A stretch of DNA of 64,000 bases, from contig OZ238992.1 in the NCBI GenBank assembly GCA_965183885.1, positions 496,001 through 560,000 of the forward strand. The letters are read 5' to 3'. The DNA is from UWMA-0277 sp965183885. GTDB lineage: Bacteria; Bacteroidota; Bacteroidia; Flavobacteriales; BACL11. The translations under genes were made by a program, and so were the position numbers. Shown one piece after another: positions 56,117-64,000 of the stretch (its first letter is position 1; each line of letters starts with the position of its first letter). The notes under the pieces are model-generated. The model saw only the letters and a program-made list of their open reading frames with translations, was not told the origin of the DNA and did no database searches.

Positions 56117-57436
56117 TTATAGCTCTCTTACTTGTTTTTTAAATTGAAACCCTCTTTCTTCATAATTTGCAAACAAATCAAAGCTTGCACAAGCAGGAGA
56201 TAATAACACTACATTATTTTTATTAGCCAAACTATACGATTGTTTTACAGCTTCCTCCATATCACTTGCTTGTACAATTGTATCTACTTTTCCTCTAAAG
56301 GCATTAATAATATTCTCATTGTTTTCTCCTAAGCAGATAATAGCTTTCACTTTCTCAGTTACCATATCTGTAAGCTCACTATAATCATTGCCTTTATCAA
56401 CCCCACCAACAATCCAAACTACATCTTTGCTCATACTCTCAAGAGCATACCAACAAGCATTTACATTAGTCGCTTTTGAGTCATTAATAAAATCAACACC
56501 ATGTACTGTAAGTACATATTCTAAGCGATGTTCTACATTTTGAAAATCAATCATTGATTTTCTGATTACAGCATCCTTAACCTCAAACACTCTGGCTGCC
56601 ATAGCTGCTGCCATAGAGTTAAAAATATTATGCCTTCCTTGCAAAGCTAAATCTTGTATAGTCATTGTCTTATTATTTATATTAATTTTTATTTCTTTAT
56701 TATTATAGTACCCTCCTTCTATTTTTTCTTCAATTAATGAGATAGGTAGTTTTTTTGCTTTTGTTGCGATTGCATTTACAAGTAAATCATCCGCATTATA
56801 AATTAAGTAATCTGTTATTAGTTGATTTTCTGTAATTCTAAACTTAGAAGCTGTATAATTCTCTAATTTATAATCATACCTATCTAAATGATCAGGAGTC
56901 ACATTAAGTATTATAGCTACATCTGATCGAAAATTTCTAATACCATCAAGCTGGAAACTACTCAACTCCAGAACAATATAATCATAATCACGCTCAGCAA
57001 TAGAAAGTGCAAAACCAACCCCAACATTTCCAGCAACTAATACATCATAACCTGCATTTTTTAACACATGACCTAACAATAATGTAGTAGTAGTTTTACC
57101 ATTACTCCCTGTTATTGCAGCAATTTTTGCTTTAGTATATCTAAATGCAAATTCTACCTCTGATATTACAGGAACATTTCTTTTCACTAAAGCTTGAACC
57201 AAAGCTACCTTATCAGGTATTCCAGGGCTTTTTATCACCTCATCGGCATTAAAAATTAGCTCAGGCGTGTGCCTACCTTCCTCCCACTCTATCTTATTAT
57301 TTAAAAGAACTTCTTTATTATCATCAGTAATTATTCCTTTATCAGAAACAAAAACATCAAAACCTTTTTTCTTTGCTAAAACAGCCGCTCCTACTCCACT
57401 TATTCCTGCTCCTAAAACGACAATTCTCTTAGTCAT
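56117..57436 (-). CDS. murD: UDP-N-acetylmuramoylalanine-D-glutamate ligase
   Basis: The ATG at 57436 overlaps the mraY stop (TAATG) and gives MTKRIVVLGAGISGVGAAVL (439 residues); the frame is open to 57493 but within mraY. ATP loop AITGSNGKTTTTLLLGHVLK, LSSFQLDGI, ILNVTPDHLDRYD, FINDSKATNVNACWYALESM and IVGGVDKGNDYSELTDM are all conserved. Adds D-Glu to UDP-MurNAc-L-Ala. Confidence 0.97.
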   Translation of the reverse strand: MTKRIVVLGAGISGVGAAVLAKKKGFDVFVSDKGIITDDNKEVLLNNKIEWEEGRHTPELIFNADEVIKSPGIPDKVALVQALVKRNVPVISEVEFAFRYTKAKIAAITGSNGKTTTTLLLGHVLKNAGYDVLVAGNVGVGFALSIAERDYDYIVLELSSFQLDGIRNFRSDVAIILNVTPDHLDRYDYKLENYTASKFRITENQLITDYLIYNADDLLVNAIATKAKKLPISLIEEKIEGGYYNNKEIKININNKTMTIQDLALQGRHNIFNSMAAAMAARVFEVKDAVIRKSMIDFQNVEHRLEYVLTVHGVDFINDSKATNVNACWYALESMSKDVVWIVGGVDKGNDYSELTDMVTEKVKAIICLGENNENIINAFRGKVDTIVQASDMEEAVKQSYSLANKNNVVLLSPACASFDLFANYEERGFQFKKQVREL

Positions 57437-58650
57437 TATCTTAGTTTTAAAGTTACAACTGTTATAACTGCCAACATTATTCCTACAATCCAAAATCGAG
57501 TTACAATTTTACTTTCATGCATTCCTAATTTTTGATAATGATGATGTAAGGGAGCCATCTTAAAGACTCTTTTTCCAACACCATACTTCTTTTTTGTGTA
57601 TTTGAAATAACCTACTTGTAACATTACCGAGACATTCTCAATTAAGAATATCCCACAGAGAACTGGAATTAATAACTCTTTACGAATTAGGATAGCTACA
57701 ACAGCTATAATTCCTCCCAAAGCTAAAGACCCTGTATCTCCCATAAACACCTGTGCTGGATAAGAGTTATACCACATAAACCCTACACAAGCCCCTACAA
57801 AAGCAGCCATATAAATCACAAGCTCTCCCGTATTTGGAATATACATGATGTTTAAATACTCTGCTGCAATAATATTACCAGATACATAAGCAAAAAGTGC
57901 TAAAGTAGCTCCAATAATTGCTGAGGTTCCTGTTGCAAGACCATCAAGACCATCAGTCATATTTGCTCCATTAGATACTGCTGTAATAATAACCACTACA
58001 ATCAAAATAAATAATATCCAAGCATAATCCTTTGCTGTATCACCCATCCAAGATGTAAGATCTTGATAATCAAACTCATTATTTTTAAAAAATGGCGTTG
58101 TTGTTTTTGATGATTTTTTAGCAATATCAACACTACCGACTACACTAGTTTCATTTGTGATTGCCACATCTTCTTTTACAACAATATCAGAACTAAAAAC
58201 CATTACTAAACCAACTATTATCCCTATACCTACTTGTCCTAAAATCTTAAACCTCCCTGCTAAACCTTCTTTATCTTTCTTATACACTTTAATATAATCA
58301 TCAATAAAACCAATAGCCCCCAACCAAAGCGTTGAAACAATCATTATAATAATATAAATGTTGTCTAACTTTGTAAATAATAACGTTGGAATTAATATTG
58401 CAGCCAATATGATTAAACCTCCCATAGTTGGCGTTCCTTTTTTACTATCCTCACCTGCTAATCCTAACTCCCTAACCTGCTCACCAATCTGCTTATTTCT
58501 AATAATATTGATAATCTTCCCTCCAAAAACTAAAGAAACCAACAAGGAAGTAATCACTGCCATTGCTGCACGAAAGGAAATATACTGAAACAATCCTGCT
58601 CCTGGAAAATCATAGGTATTTTGTAGATATTCAAATAGGTAGTATAACAT
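57436..58650 (-). CDS. mraY: Phospho-MurNAc-pentapeptide transferase MraY
   Basis: 404 residues, about 10 membrane helices. Catalytic motifs FIDDYIKVYKKDKEGL (paired Asp), NMTDGLDGLATGTSAI, FMGDTGSLALGG and PLHHHYQKLGMHESKIVTRF. About 60 residues (roughly 150-210, including SVDIAKKSSKTTTPFFKNNE) are inserted relative to E. coli MraY, a feature I know from other Bacteroidota members. Forms lipid I at the inner membrane. One base from murE. Confidence 0.97.
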   Translation of the reverse strand: MLYYLFEYLQNTYDFPGAGLFQYISFRAAMAVITSLLVSLVFGGKIINIIRNKQIGEQVRELGLAGEDSKKGTPTMGGLIILAAILIPTLLFTKLDNIYIIIMIVSTLWLGAIGFIDDYIKVYKKDKEGLAGRFKILGQVGIGIIVGLVMVFSSDIVVKEDVAITNETSVVGSVDIAKKSSKTTTPFFKNNEFDYQDLTSWMGDTAKDYAWILFILIVVVIITAVSNGANMTDGLDGLATGTSAIIGATLALFAYVSGNIIAAEYLNIMYIPNTGELVIYMAAFVGACVGFMWYNSYPAQVFMGDTGSLALGGIIAVVAILIRKELLIPVLCGIFLIENVSVMLQVGYFKYTKKKYGVGKRVFKMAPLHHHYQKLGMHESKIVTRFWIVGIMLAVITVVTLKLR

Positions 58651-60111
58651 TTATAGTTTATTTATATTTAATACTTCTTTTAGTTCTTCTTTATCGTCAA
58701 AAGGAAGTTTCTCTCCTTTTATTTCTTGATACTTTTCATGCCCTTTACCCGCTACAAGCACAATATCATTTTCAGTTGCTAACCTACAAGCTGTTTTTAT
58801 AGCCTGTTTTCTATCAGTAATTACTAGCACTTTCTTCATTTGTTGCACATCCAAACCAGCAAGCATATCCTCAATTATTGAATCAGGGTTTTCTGACCTT
58901 GGATTATCAGATGTTAAAATAACCTGAGTACTTAAGTTACAAGCAACAGCAGCCATAAGTGGTCGCTTTGCCTTATCTCTATCGCCACCACAGCCTACAA
59001 CCGTAATCAGCTGCTCAGTTTTTGAACGGATATCATTTATTGTTGAAAGTACATTTCGTAGAGCATCATCAGTATGAGCATAATCTACTATAGCAGTAAT
59101 TTTTTCCTCTGACTGAAAATACTGAAACCTTCCTTCAGCAGCAGTAAGCATACTCATTGCTGCAAGCACTTCATTATCTTCAAAGTCAAAAAGATTAGCA
59201 ACAGCATAAACAGAAAGCATATTATAAGCATTAAACTCTCCTATTAACCTTACCCAAACATCAATCCTATTAATACTTAGAAGCATTCCCTCAAACTGAT
59301 TTTCAAGAACCTTACATTTATAATCTGCTACAGACTTTAAAGCATAAGTCTTTTTTATTGCCTTAGTTCCTTCCAACATTTTAGCCCCATTCCTATCATC
59401 CTTATTAGTAAGAGCAAAAGCAGTTTTAGGCAATAAGTCAAAAAATGACTTTTTCACATCACGATACTCTGCAAATGTGTTATGATAATCCAAGTGATCT
59501 TGCGTAATATTAGTAAATACCCCCCCCGCAAAGTTTAAAGCATGTATTCTTCCCTGAGCAATAGCATGAGAACTCACCTCCATAAAGCAATATTCGCACC
59601 CTTGCGCTAGCATTTTACTAAGGAGTAAATTAATTTGTAAAGCATCAGGAGTAGTATGTGTTGAAGGAATTACCTGGTCAACTATTTTATTTTGAATTGT
59701 AGAAAGCATACCTACCTTTACCCCTAATTGAGAGAACAATTGAGCAAGTAAACTAACAATAGTAGTTTTTCCATTAGTACCTGTAACACCGACTAACTTT
59801 ATATTATCAGAAGGATTTCCGTAAAAATTTGAAGCTATTACTGCCAAAGCATCATTACTGTTTTTTACACATATATAGGTAACCTCACTTTCTATATTAT
59901 CTGGAATAGTTTCAACTACAATTACTTTTGCCCCTTTAACTATAGCCTGATTAATATAAGCATGCCCATCAGAAAGTGTTCCTTTTACAGCAATAAAAAG
60001 CGTTCCCTCTCCTACCTTTCTAGAGTCAAAAGCAACATCAACTATCTCAGTATCGTCTAAACCAACTACACTAACAATATTTACTTTATATAATAACTCT
60101 TTTAATCTCAT
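58651..60111 (-). CDS. murE: UDP-MurNAc-tripeptide ligase MurE, meso-diaminopimelate type
   Basis: 486 residues. ATP loop GVTGTNGKTTIVSLLAQLFS, THTTPDALQINLLLSKML, CFMEVSSHAIAQGRIHAL, FTNITQDHLDYHNTFAEYRD and VVGCGGDRDKAKRPLMAAVA. The acceptor-specificity motif reads DNPR (near residue 400), as in meso-diaminopimelate-adding enzymes, so the cell wall should contain meso-DAP. Shares one base with ftsI. Confidence 0.97.
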   Translation of the reverse strand: MRLKELLYKVNIVSVVGLDDTEIVDVAFDSRKVGEGTLFIAVKGTLSDGHAYINQAIVKGAKVIVVETIPDNIESEVTYICVKNSNDALAVIASNFYGNPSDNIKLVGVTGTNGKTTIVSLLAQLFSQLGVKVGMLSTIQNKIVDQVIPSTHTTPDALQINLLLSKMLAQGCEYCFMEVSSHAIAQGRIHALNFAGGVFTNITQDHLDYHNTFAEYRDVKKSFFDLLPKTAFALTNKDDRNGAKMLEGTKAIKKTYALKSVADYKCKVLENQFEGMLLSINRIDVWVRLIGEFNAYNMLSVYAVANLFDFEDNEVLAAMSMLTAAEGRFQYFQSEEKITAIVDYAHTDDALRNVLSTINDIRSKTEQLITVVGCGGDRDKAKRPLMAAVACNLSTQVILTSDNPRSENPDSIIEDMLAGLDVQQMKKVLVITDRKQAIKTACRLATENDIVLVAGKGHEKYQEIKGEKLPFDDKEELKEVLNINKL

Positions 60112-62201
60112 TAAGCTAATTTCAATTCTATTAATGTCCCTTTAGTAAAAGAACTTCCCTTTTTTATTGATTGTGACTTTACAGCTCCAAACCCACTACA
60201 ATTTACTTTTAGCCCATAAGTTTCTAAAAGAAAAATAACATCCTGCAAAACCATTCCTTTTAAATCAGGTACTTTACCTTTTTGTAAATCTTTTTCTATA
60301 TTTCTTCTTTCTAAACTAAGATCTGCTTTAGTTGTTCTTGCTACAATCCAATCCGCTTCAGCTGAACTATTCTTAATTCCAAATTCATTTAACACCTTAA
60401 CTGCATCAGTCATTATTCCATTCTTCACCTTTGGGAAATCTATTGTCTCTTCTGAAGCTACAATTGCCTTATGAATACTCATATCAGAAGCATAAACTTT
60501 GTCTGCTAACTCTTTAAAAATTGGCGCTGCAACTGAACCCCCATAATGACCATTCTCTTTAGGGTTATTAACTACAACTATGCAAGAATACTTTGGGTTA
60601 TTTGCTGGAAAGAAGCCTGCAAATGAAGCTTGATACTCCTTATCAACACCTTCTGCTCTATTGTTAAAATTAATAACTGTAGTTCCAGTTTTACCTGCTA
60701 TAGCATACTCTTTTGAGCGGATATTTTTTGCTGTACCTTCTTCAATAACCCCAGTTAATAACGGCAATACTTTCTCTATTGTAACTTCAGAACAAATTGC
60801 AGGATTAATTACTTTAGTACTACGCTCTTCAATAATTTTACCATCACGACTAATTGCTGTAGTAAAAATAGGGTTTACCATTTTTCCACTATTTGCAACT
60901 GCATTGTAAAAAGCAAGCATATGTATAGGAGTAAGCTGCATTTCATAACCTATTGACATCCAAGGAAGCGTTACTCCTGACCACCCTCCTTTATTTGGTA
61001 TTGGTGTTTTTAAATTATTTGGAAAAGGCAACTCTAAATCTAAAGGAGTACTCAATCCCATTTTATAGATTCTATCTGTAAATGCTGTAGGATTACTTTT
61101 ATAATTATCAAAAATAATACGAGATATCCCTACGTTTGAAGATTTTATAAACGCTTTTTTTATTGTCATTTTATTGTAAAGCCCTGTACGAGAATCTTTC
61201 ATCACCCTATCATAAAACTTAAAGCGTCCACCATAAGTATTTACAGTATCTGTAGTTTTAAAGTAGCCATCCTCCAAACCTGCAATTATTGAAGCTAACT
61301 TAAAAGTAGACCCTGGAGAAACATGCTTTGCCATAGCATAATTAAATGTCTCATTCACACTACCATCTTCATGTTTTTTAAGATTAGCAATTACCTTAAC
61401 CTCTCCTGTTTCAACTTCCATTAACACTACACAACCCCAATCAGCATTATGATGTAATAAGGTTGTTTCCAATGCCTTTTCCGCCACATCCTGCATGTCA
61501 GTATTAATAGTAGTAATTACATTGTTTCCTGGCTGAGGCAAACGATTACGTTCTGCATCTTGCGGCACCCAAACTCCTTTAGCAATTTTTCTTTTTAAGT
61601 GCTCTCCATCAACCCCAGATAATGTCTGATTAAATGCACGCTCAATTCCTACAGGATTTACATCCCTGAGCACTCCTACAGTTCGCTGCGCTAATAAACC
61701 AAATGGCTTTTCTCTATTTGGCCTTTGCTCAGCAATTAAACCTCCTTTATTTTTACCTAACTTAAAAATTGGCATCTTTTTAAGTTCATTTAGCTCATTA
61801 TGAGTTACTTTATTCTTTAATAAAATATATTTATTCTTTTTCGCTTTTTTTGATTGCTTTAAAAACATTTCATACTCTTGAGGAGTTTTATCCTCAAATA
61901 ATTCTGAGAGCATTATTGACAAACCGACAACATTATCATAAAATAAACCCTCCTTCATTACGCTCATATCTAACCTAACGTTATACAAAGGCATAGAAAT
62001 CGCTAGTAAAGAACCATCATCTGCAATAATATTTCCTCTTGGAGCCTCAACAGGAAAATACCTTGGCTGTGAGCTTGTATTTATTGCTGCACTGAATTGC
62101 TGCACTTTAATAATTTTCGCAAGCACCCCTAAAGCAATAAAAACTACAAATAGGTATAAACCTATTATTCTGAAGTTTGTGTTTTTTACTTTCTTAGTCA
62201 T
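60111..62201 (-). CDS. ftsI: Septal penicillin-binding protein FtsI with C-terminal PASTA domain
   Basis: I start at ATG 62201 (696 residues), overlapping ftsL by 8 bases; another ATG lies at 62213. One membrane helix (FRIIGLYLFVVFIALGVLAK), a PBP dimerisation domain, then the transpeptidase domain with SPGSTFKLAS (active Ser about 294), KSSNVGIS (about 352) and AGKTGTTV (about 501). The last 60 residues are a PASTA domain (GKVPDLKGMVLQDVIFLLET, YGLKVNCSGFGAVKSQ). Cross-links septal peptidoglycan with FtsW. Confidence 0.96.
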   Translation of the reverse strand: MTKKVKNTNFRIIGLYLFVVFIALGVLAKIIKVQQFSAAINTSSQPRYFPVEAPRGNIIADDGSLLAISMPLYNVRLDMSVMKEGLFYDNVVGLSIMLSELFEDKTPQEYEMFLKQSKKAKKNKYILLKNKVTHNELNELKKMPIFKLGKNKGGLIAEQRPNREKPFGLLAQRTVGVLRDVNPVGIERAFNQTLSGVDGEHLKRKIAKGVWVPQDAERNRLPQPGNNVITTINTDMQDVAEKALETTLLHHNADWGCVVLMEVETGEVKVIANLKKHEDGSVNETFNYAMAKHVSPGSTFKLASIIAGLEDGYFKTTDTVNTYGGRFKFYDRVMKDSRTGLYNKMTIKKAFIKSSNVGISRIIFDNYKSNPTAFTDRIYKMGLSTPLDLELPFPNNLKTPIPNKGGWSGVTLPWMSIGYEMQLTPIHMLAFYNAVANSGKMVNPIFTTAISRDGKIIEERSTKVINPAICSEVTIEKVLPLLTGVIEEGTAKNIRSKEYAIAGKTGTTVINFNNRAEGVDKEYQASFAGFFPANNPKYSCIVVVNNPKENGHYGGSVAAPIFKELADKVYASDMSIHKAIVASEETIDFPKVKNGIMTDAVKVLNEFGIKNSSAEADWIVARTTKADLSLERRNIEKDLQKGKVPDLKGMVLQDVIFLLETYGLKVNCSGFGAVKSQSIKKGSSFTKGTLIELKLA

Positions 62202-62526
62202 TATTGCGTTCAATAATAATTGGTGGCGTTTCCGAAGTGATTAAACCTTGATCTAGCACCAACTCCTCGATAACTGACCTCCTATACATACTCATTAAGT
62301 CTGACTTTGTAGTTATATACACTAAACGTAAATCAGCTACTTCTTTTTCTAAAGAAATTGATTGTTTTAATAAACGTTCAGCACTAAAAGAAACTCTAAT
62401 ATTAACAAGTATTAAAACAACTATGAACAACAAAAAAGGAATGTACTTTTGATTGCTTTCATTAGCAATAAACTCACCTCTCAAAATTGAAAGAAATGAA
62501 TTTCTATGTTCTTTTTTTGTTTTCAT
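62194..62526 (-). CDS. FtsL-like cell division protein
   Basis: 110 residues. A single membrane helix (KYIPFLLFIVVLILVNIRVS) followed by a short coiled coil (ERLLKQSISLEKEVADLRLV, YITTKSDLMSMYRRSVIEEL), the bitopic layout of FtsL. Sequence similarity in this family is low; the call rests on topology and its place between rsmH and ftsI. Touches both neighbours (1 and 8 bases). Confidence 0.85.
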   Translation of the reverse strand: MKTKKEHRNSFLSILRGEFIANESNQKYIPFLLFIVVLILVNIRVSFSAERLLKQSISLEKEVADLRLVYITTKSDLMSMYRRSVIEELVLDQGLITSETPPIIIERNND

Positions 62527-63422
62527 TATTTCTTTTCTGCAATACGCAACTTAGCACTTCTTGCTCTAGAATTTGTCGTTACCTCCTTATCTGAAGCAAC
62601 AATAACCTTCCTGTTTACCTCGATTAAATCTTTAATTGGGTTCCCAAAAAAATCTTTATGCAACTTCCCCTCCAGATTACCTTTCTTCATTAAGTTTTTA
62701 ACCATCCTATCTTCAAGAGAATGATAAGACATTACTACCAACCTCCCCCCTTCATTTAATAAATCCACTGCATCTAAAAGCATCTCCTCCAAAGCAGTCA
62801 TTTCATCATTCACCTCTATTCTTATTGCCTGAAAAACTCTAGCCAAAAACTGATTTCTTTTTTTCTCAGGAACCAAATCCTTAATAATATCAATTAACTG
62901 ATTAGTGGTTGTTATTTTATCTAACTCTCTAGAATTTACAATTTCCTGAGCTATCTTTCTTGAGTTCCTAAGCTCTCCATATTTATATAAAACATCGGCT
63001 AAATCTCCTTTATCATATTCATTAACAACACTCATAGCTGATAACTGCGACTTAGTATTCATTCTCATATCCAACTCCCCATCAAAACGGATAGAAAACC
63101 CTCTTTCAGCAATATCAAACTGATGAGAAGAAACCCCTAAATCAGCTAACAGACCGTCAATTTTAGTTACTCCCTCCATTCTCAGGAAGTTTCTCAAGTA
63201 TCTAAAATTTGCAGCTATTAATTTAAAACCATCCTGCTTTAAATCATTTCTATGTGCATTTTCATCTTGATCAAAAGCAAATAACTTTCCTCCCTTCAAT
63301 TGCTTTAATATCAATTTAGAATGCCCACCGCCACCAAAAGTGACATCAACATAAATTCCATCAGGCTTAATATTTAGCCCCTCAATACATTCGTTTAATA
63401 ATACCGGACTATGATACTCCAT
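62526..63422 (-). CDS. rsmH: 16S rRNA (cytosine(1402)-N4)-methyltransferase
   Basis: The ATG at 63422 (298 residues, MEYHSPVLLNECIEGLNI) matches the family start; the frame is open to 63434. SAM-binding YVDVTFGGGGHSKLILKQL, FAFDQDENA, IDGLLADLGVSSHQFDIAER, GFSIRFDGELDMRM, RVFQAIRIEVNDEMTALEEM and VVMSYHSLEDRMVKN are conserved. Methylates C1402 in the ribosomal P site. Overlaps mraZ by 14 bases. Confidence 0.97.
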   Translation of the reverse strand: MEYHSPVLLNECIEGLNIKPDGIYVDVTFGGGGHSKLILKQLKGGKLFAFDQDENAHRNDLKQDGFKLIAANFRYLRNFLRMEGVTKIDGLLADLGVSSHQFDIAERGFSIRFDGELDMRMNTKSQLSAMSVVNEYDKGDLADVLYKYGELRNSRKIAQEIVNSRELDKITTTNQLIDIIKDLVPEKKRNQFLARVFQAIRIEVNDEMTALEEMLLDAVDLLNEGGRLVVMSYHSLEDRMVKNLMKKGNLEGKLHKDFFGNPIKDLIEVNRKVIVASDKEVTTNSRARSAKLRIAEKK

Positions 63423-63885
63423 CAGAATCTTCAAATGACTGATTACCCATTACCTCTTCAGCTAAATTTCCAAAATCAACTAAAGTTGCTGCAACTGCAG
63501 CTTCATAACTATCTTTATCCCAAATCTCAATCATATTTACCGAAGAAGACAATACAATTTCTTTGCTAATTGCCGCAAAGGCAAATAAATCTTTAGGTAT
63601 TAAAAACCTTCCAGAACTATCTACCTCAACAACTTTTAAGCCTGACATATAGGAACGAATAAAATCATTATTCTTTTTTACAAATCGATTTAACTTATTT
63701 ACCTGACCAACTACTTTATCCCATTCTGACATAGGATGAATTTCCAAGCATTTGTTAAATACCGATCTTTTAATTACAAAACCATCACCTAATACATTTT
63801 TCAACTGCTTTTTTAAAGCAGAAGGAAACATCACACGCCCTTTAGCGTCTGCTTTACATTCGTATGTTCCAATTATATTAATCAT
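63409..63885 (-). CDS. mraZ: Transcriptional regulator MraZ
   Basis: 158 residues. Two AbrB-like swapped-hairpin halves, each with its signature: KADAKGRVMFPSALKKQLK (about 12-30) and VDSSGRFLIPKDLFAFA (about 92-108). MraZ forms a ring and binds direct GTGGG-type repeats in front of its own operon. Just such repeats lie at 63927-63951. First gene of the dcw cluster. Confidence 0.97.
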   Translation of the reverse strand: MINIIGTYECKADAKGRVMFPSALKKQLKNVLGDGFVIKRSVFNKCLEIHPMSEWDKVVGQVNKLNRFVKKNNDFIRSYMSGLKVVEVDSSGRFLIPKDLFAFAAISKEIVLSSSVNMIEIWDKDSYEAAVAATLVDFGNLAEEVMGNQSFEDSDGVS

Positions 63886-63909
63886 TTTTTATTCTACTGA
63901 ATCTGGCTG

Positions 63910-63917
63910 CTAATATA
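63910..63917 (-). promoter_or_regulatory. Probable -7 element of the mraZ (dcw) promoter
   Basis: On the minus strand TATATTAG, one base from the Bacteroidota consensus TAnnTTTG. It lies about 25 bases before the mraZ ATG. The expected -33 region falls on the second GTGGG box of the MraZ operator, so operator binding should block this promoter. Confidence 0.45.
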
Positions 63918-63926
63918 CGCATAAAT

Positions 63927-63951
63927 CCCACTTTCTCCCACTAACCCCCAC
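63927..63951 (-). promoter_or_regulatory. MraZ operator: three GTGGG boxes with 10-base period
   Basis: On the minus strand GTGGG occurs three times, at plus positions 63947-63951, 63937-63941 and 63927-63931, each separated by 5 bases. This matches the known MraZ-binding repeats (TGGG-type boxes spaced by 5-6 bases) in front of mraZ. They sit 42 to 66 bases upstream of the start codon and overlap the promoter, consistent with autorepression of the dcw cluster. Confidence 0.85.
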
Positions 63952-64000
63952 TTTGTTGATAACTTTTACCACTTCAATTCATTTTAGCACGCTTTTACCT

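Overview
The window comes from a low-GC, Gram-negative member of the phylum Bacteroidota, most likely a marine-type Flavobacteriales. The evidence is a gldKLMN gliding / type IX secretion (T9SS) operon with an SprF/PorP gene, a giant secreted protein with SprB-type and GCxDxxAxNY repeats, promoter-like elements of the Bacteroidota form (TTG / TAnnTTTG), and the Bacteroidota gene orders miaB-sigma54 activator-lptE-secG-groESL and mraZ...ftsZ.

Layout. (1) 1-6507 (-): the N-terminal 2169 codons of a giant modular surface protein running off the left edge, behind a leader of about 190 nt with two hairpins. (2) 7070-8653 (+): a TPR protein with an internal duplication and a SPOR-like tail. (3) 8650-32602 (-): a 24-kb surface polysaccharide locus with nearly all genes touching or overlapping. 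It holds two initiating sugar transferases, two flippases and two polymerase/ligase proteins, a Wzz-like protein, two UDP-sugar dehydrogenases (the first broken by a one-base frameshift), a nonulosonic (sialic-acid-like) acid branch with a CMP-transferase/PseG-like fusion, pyruvyl- and acyltransferases, and an outer-membrane Wzi/RemB-like barrel at its end. (4) 32657-38236 (-): sprF-gldKLMN, closed by a clear intrinsic terminator. (5) 38380-41876 (-): topA and an arginase-fold protein that has lost metal ligands. (6) 42041-48202 (+): miaB, a receiver-less sigma54 activator, lptE, a TPR-like protein, secG and groESL. (7) 48265-63885 (-): a small membrane protein, then the division and cell-wall (dcw) cluster mraZ-rsmH-ftsL-ftsI-murE-mraY-murD-ftsW-murG-murC-ftsQ-ftsA-ftsZ, with a three-box MraZ operator upstream.

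How the parts may work together (inference): GldKLMN would power export of T9SS cargo such as the giant repeat protein; the polysaccharide locus would make a nonulosonic-acid-containing capsule, O-antigen or T9SS anchor glycan; the dcw cluster builds the septum with meso-diaminopimelate peptidoglycan. No tRNA, rRNA, CRISPR array, insertion sequence or phage gene was recognised.
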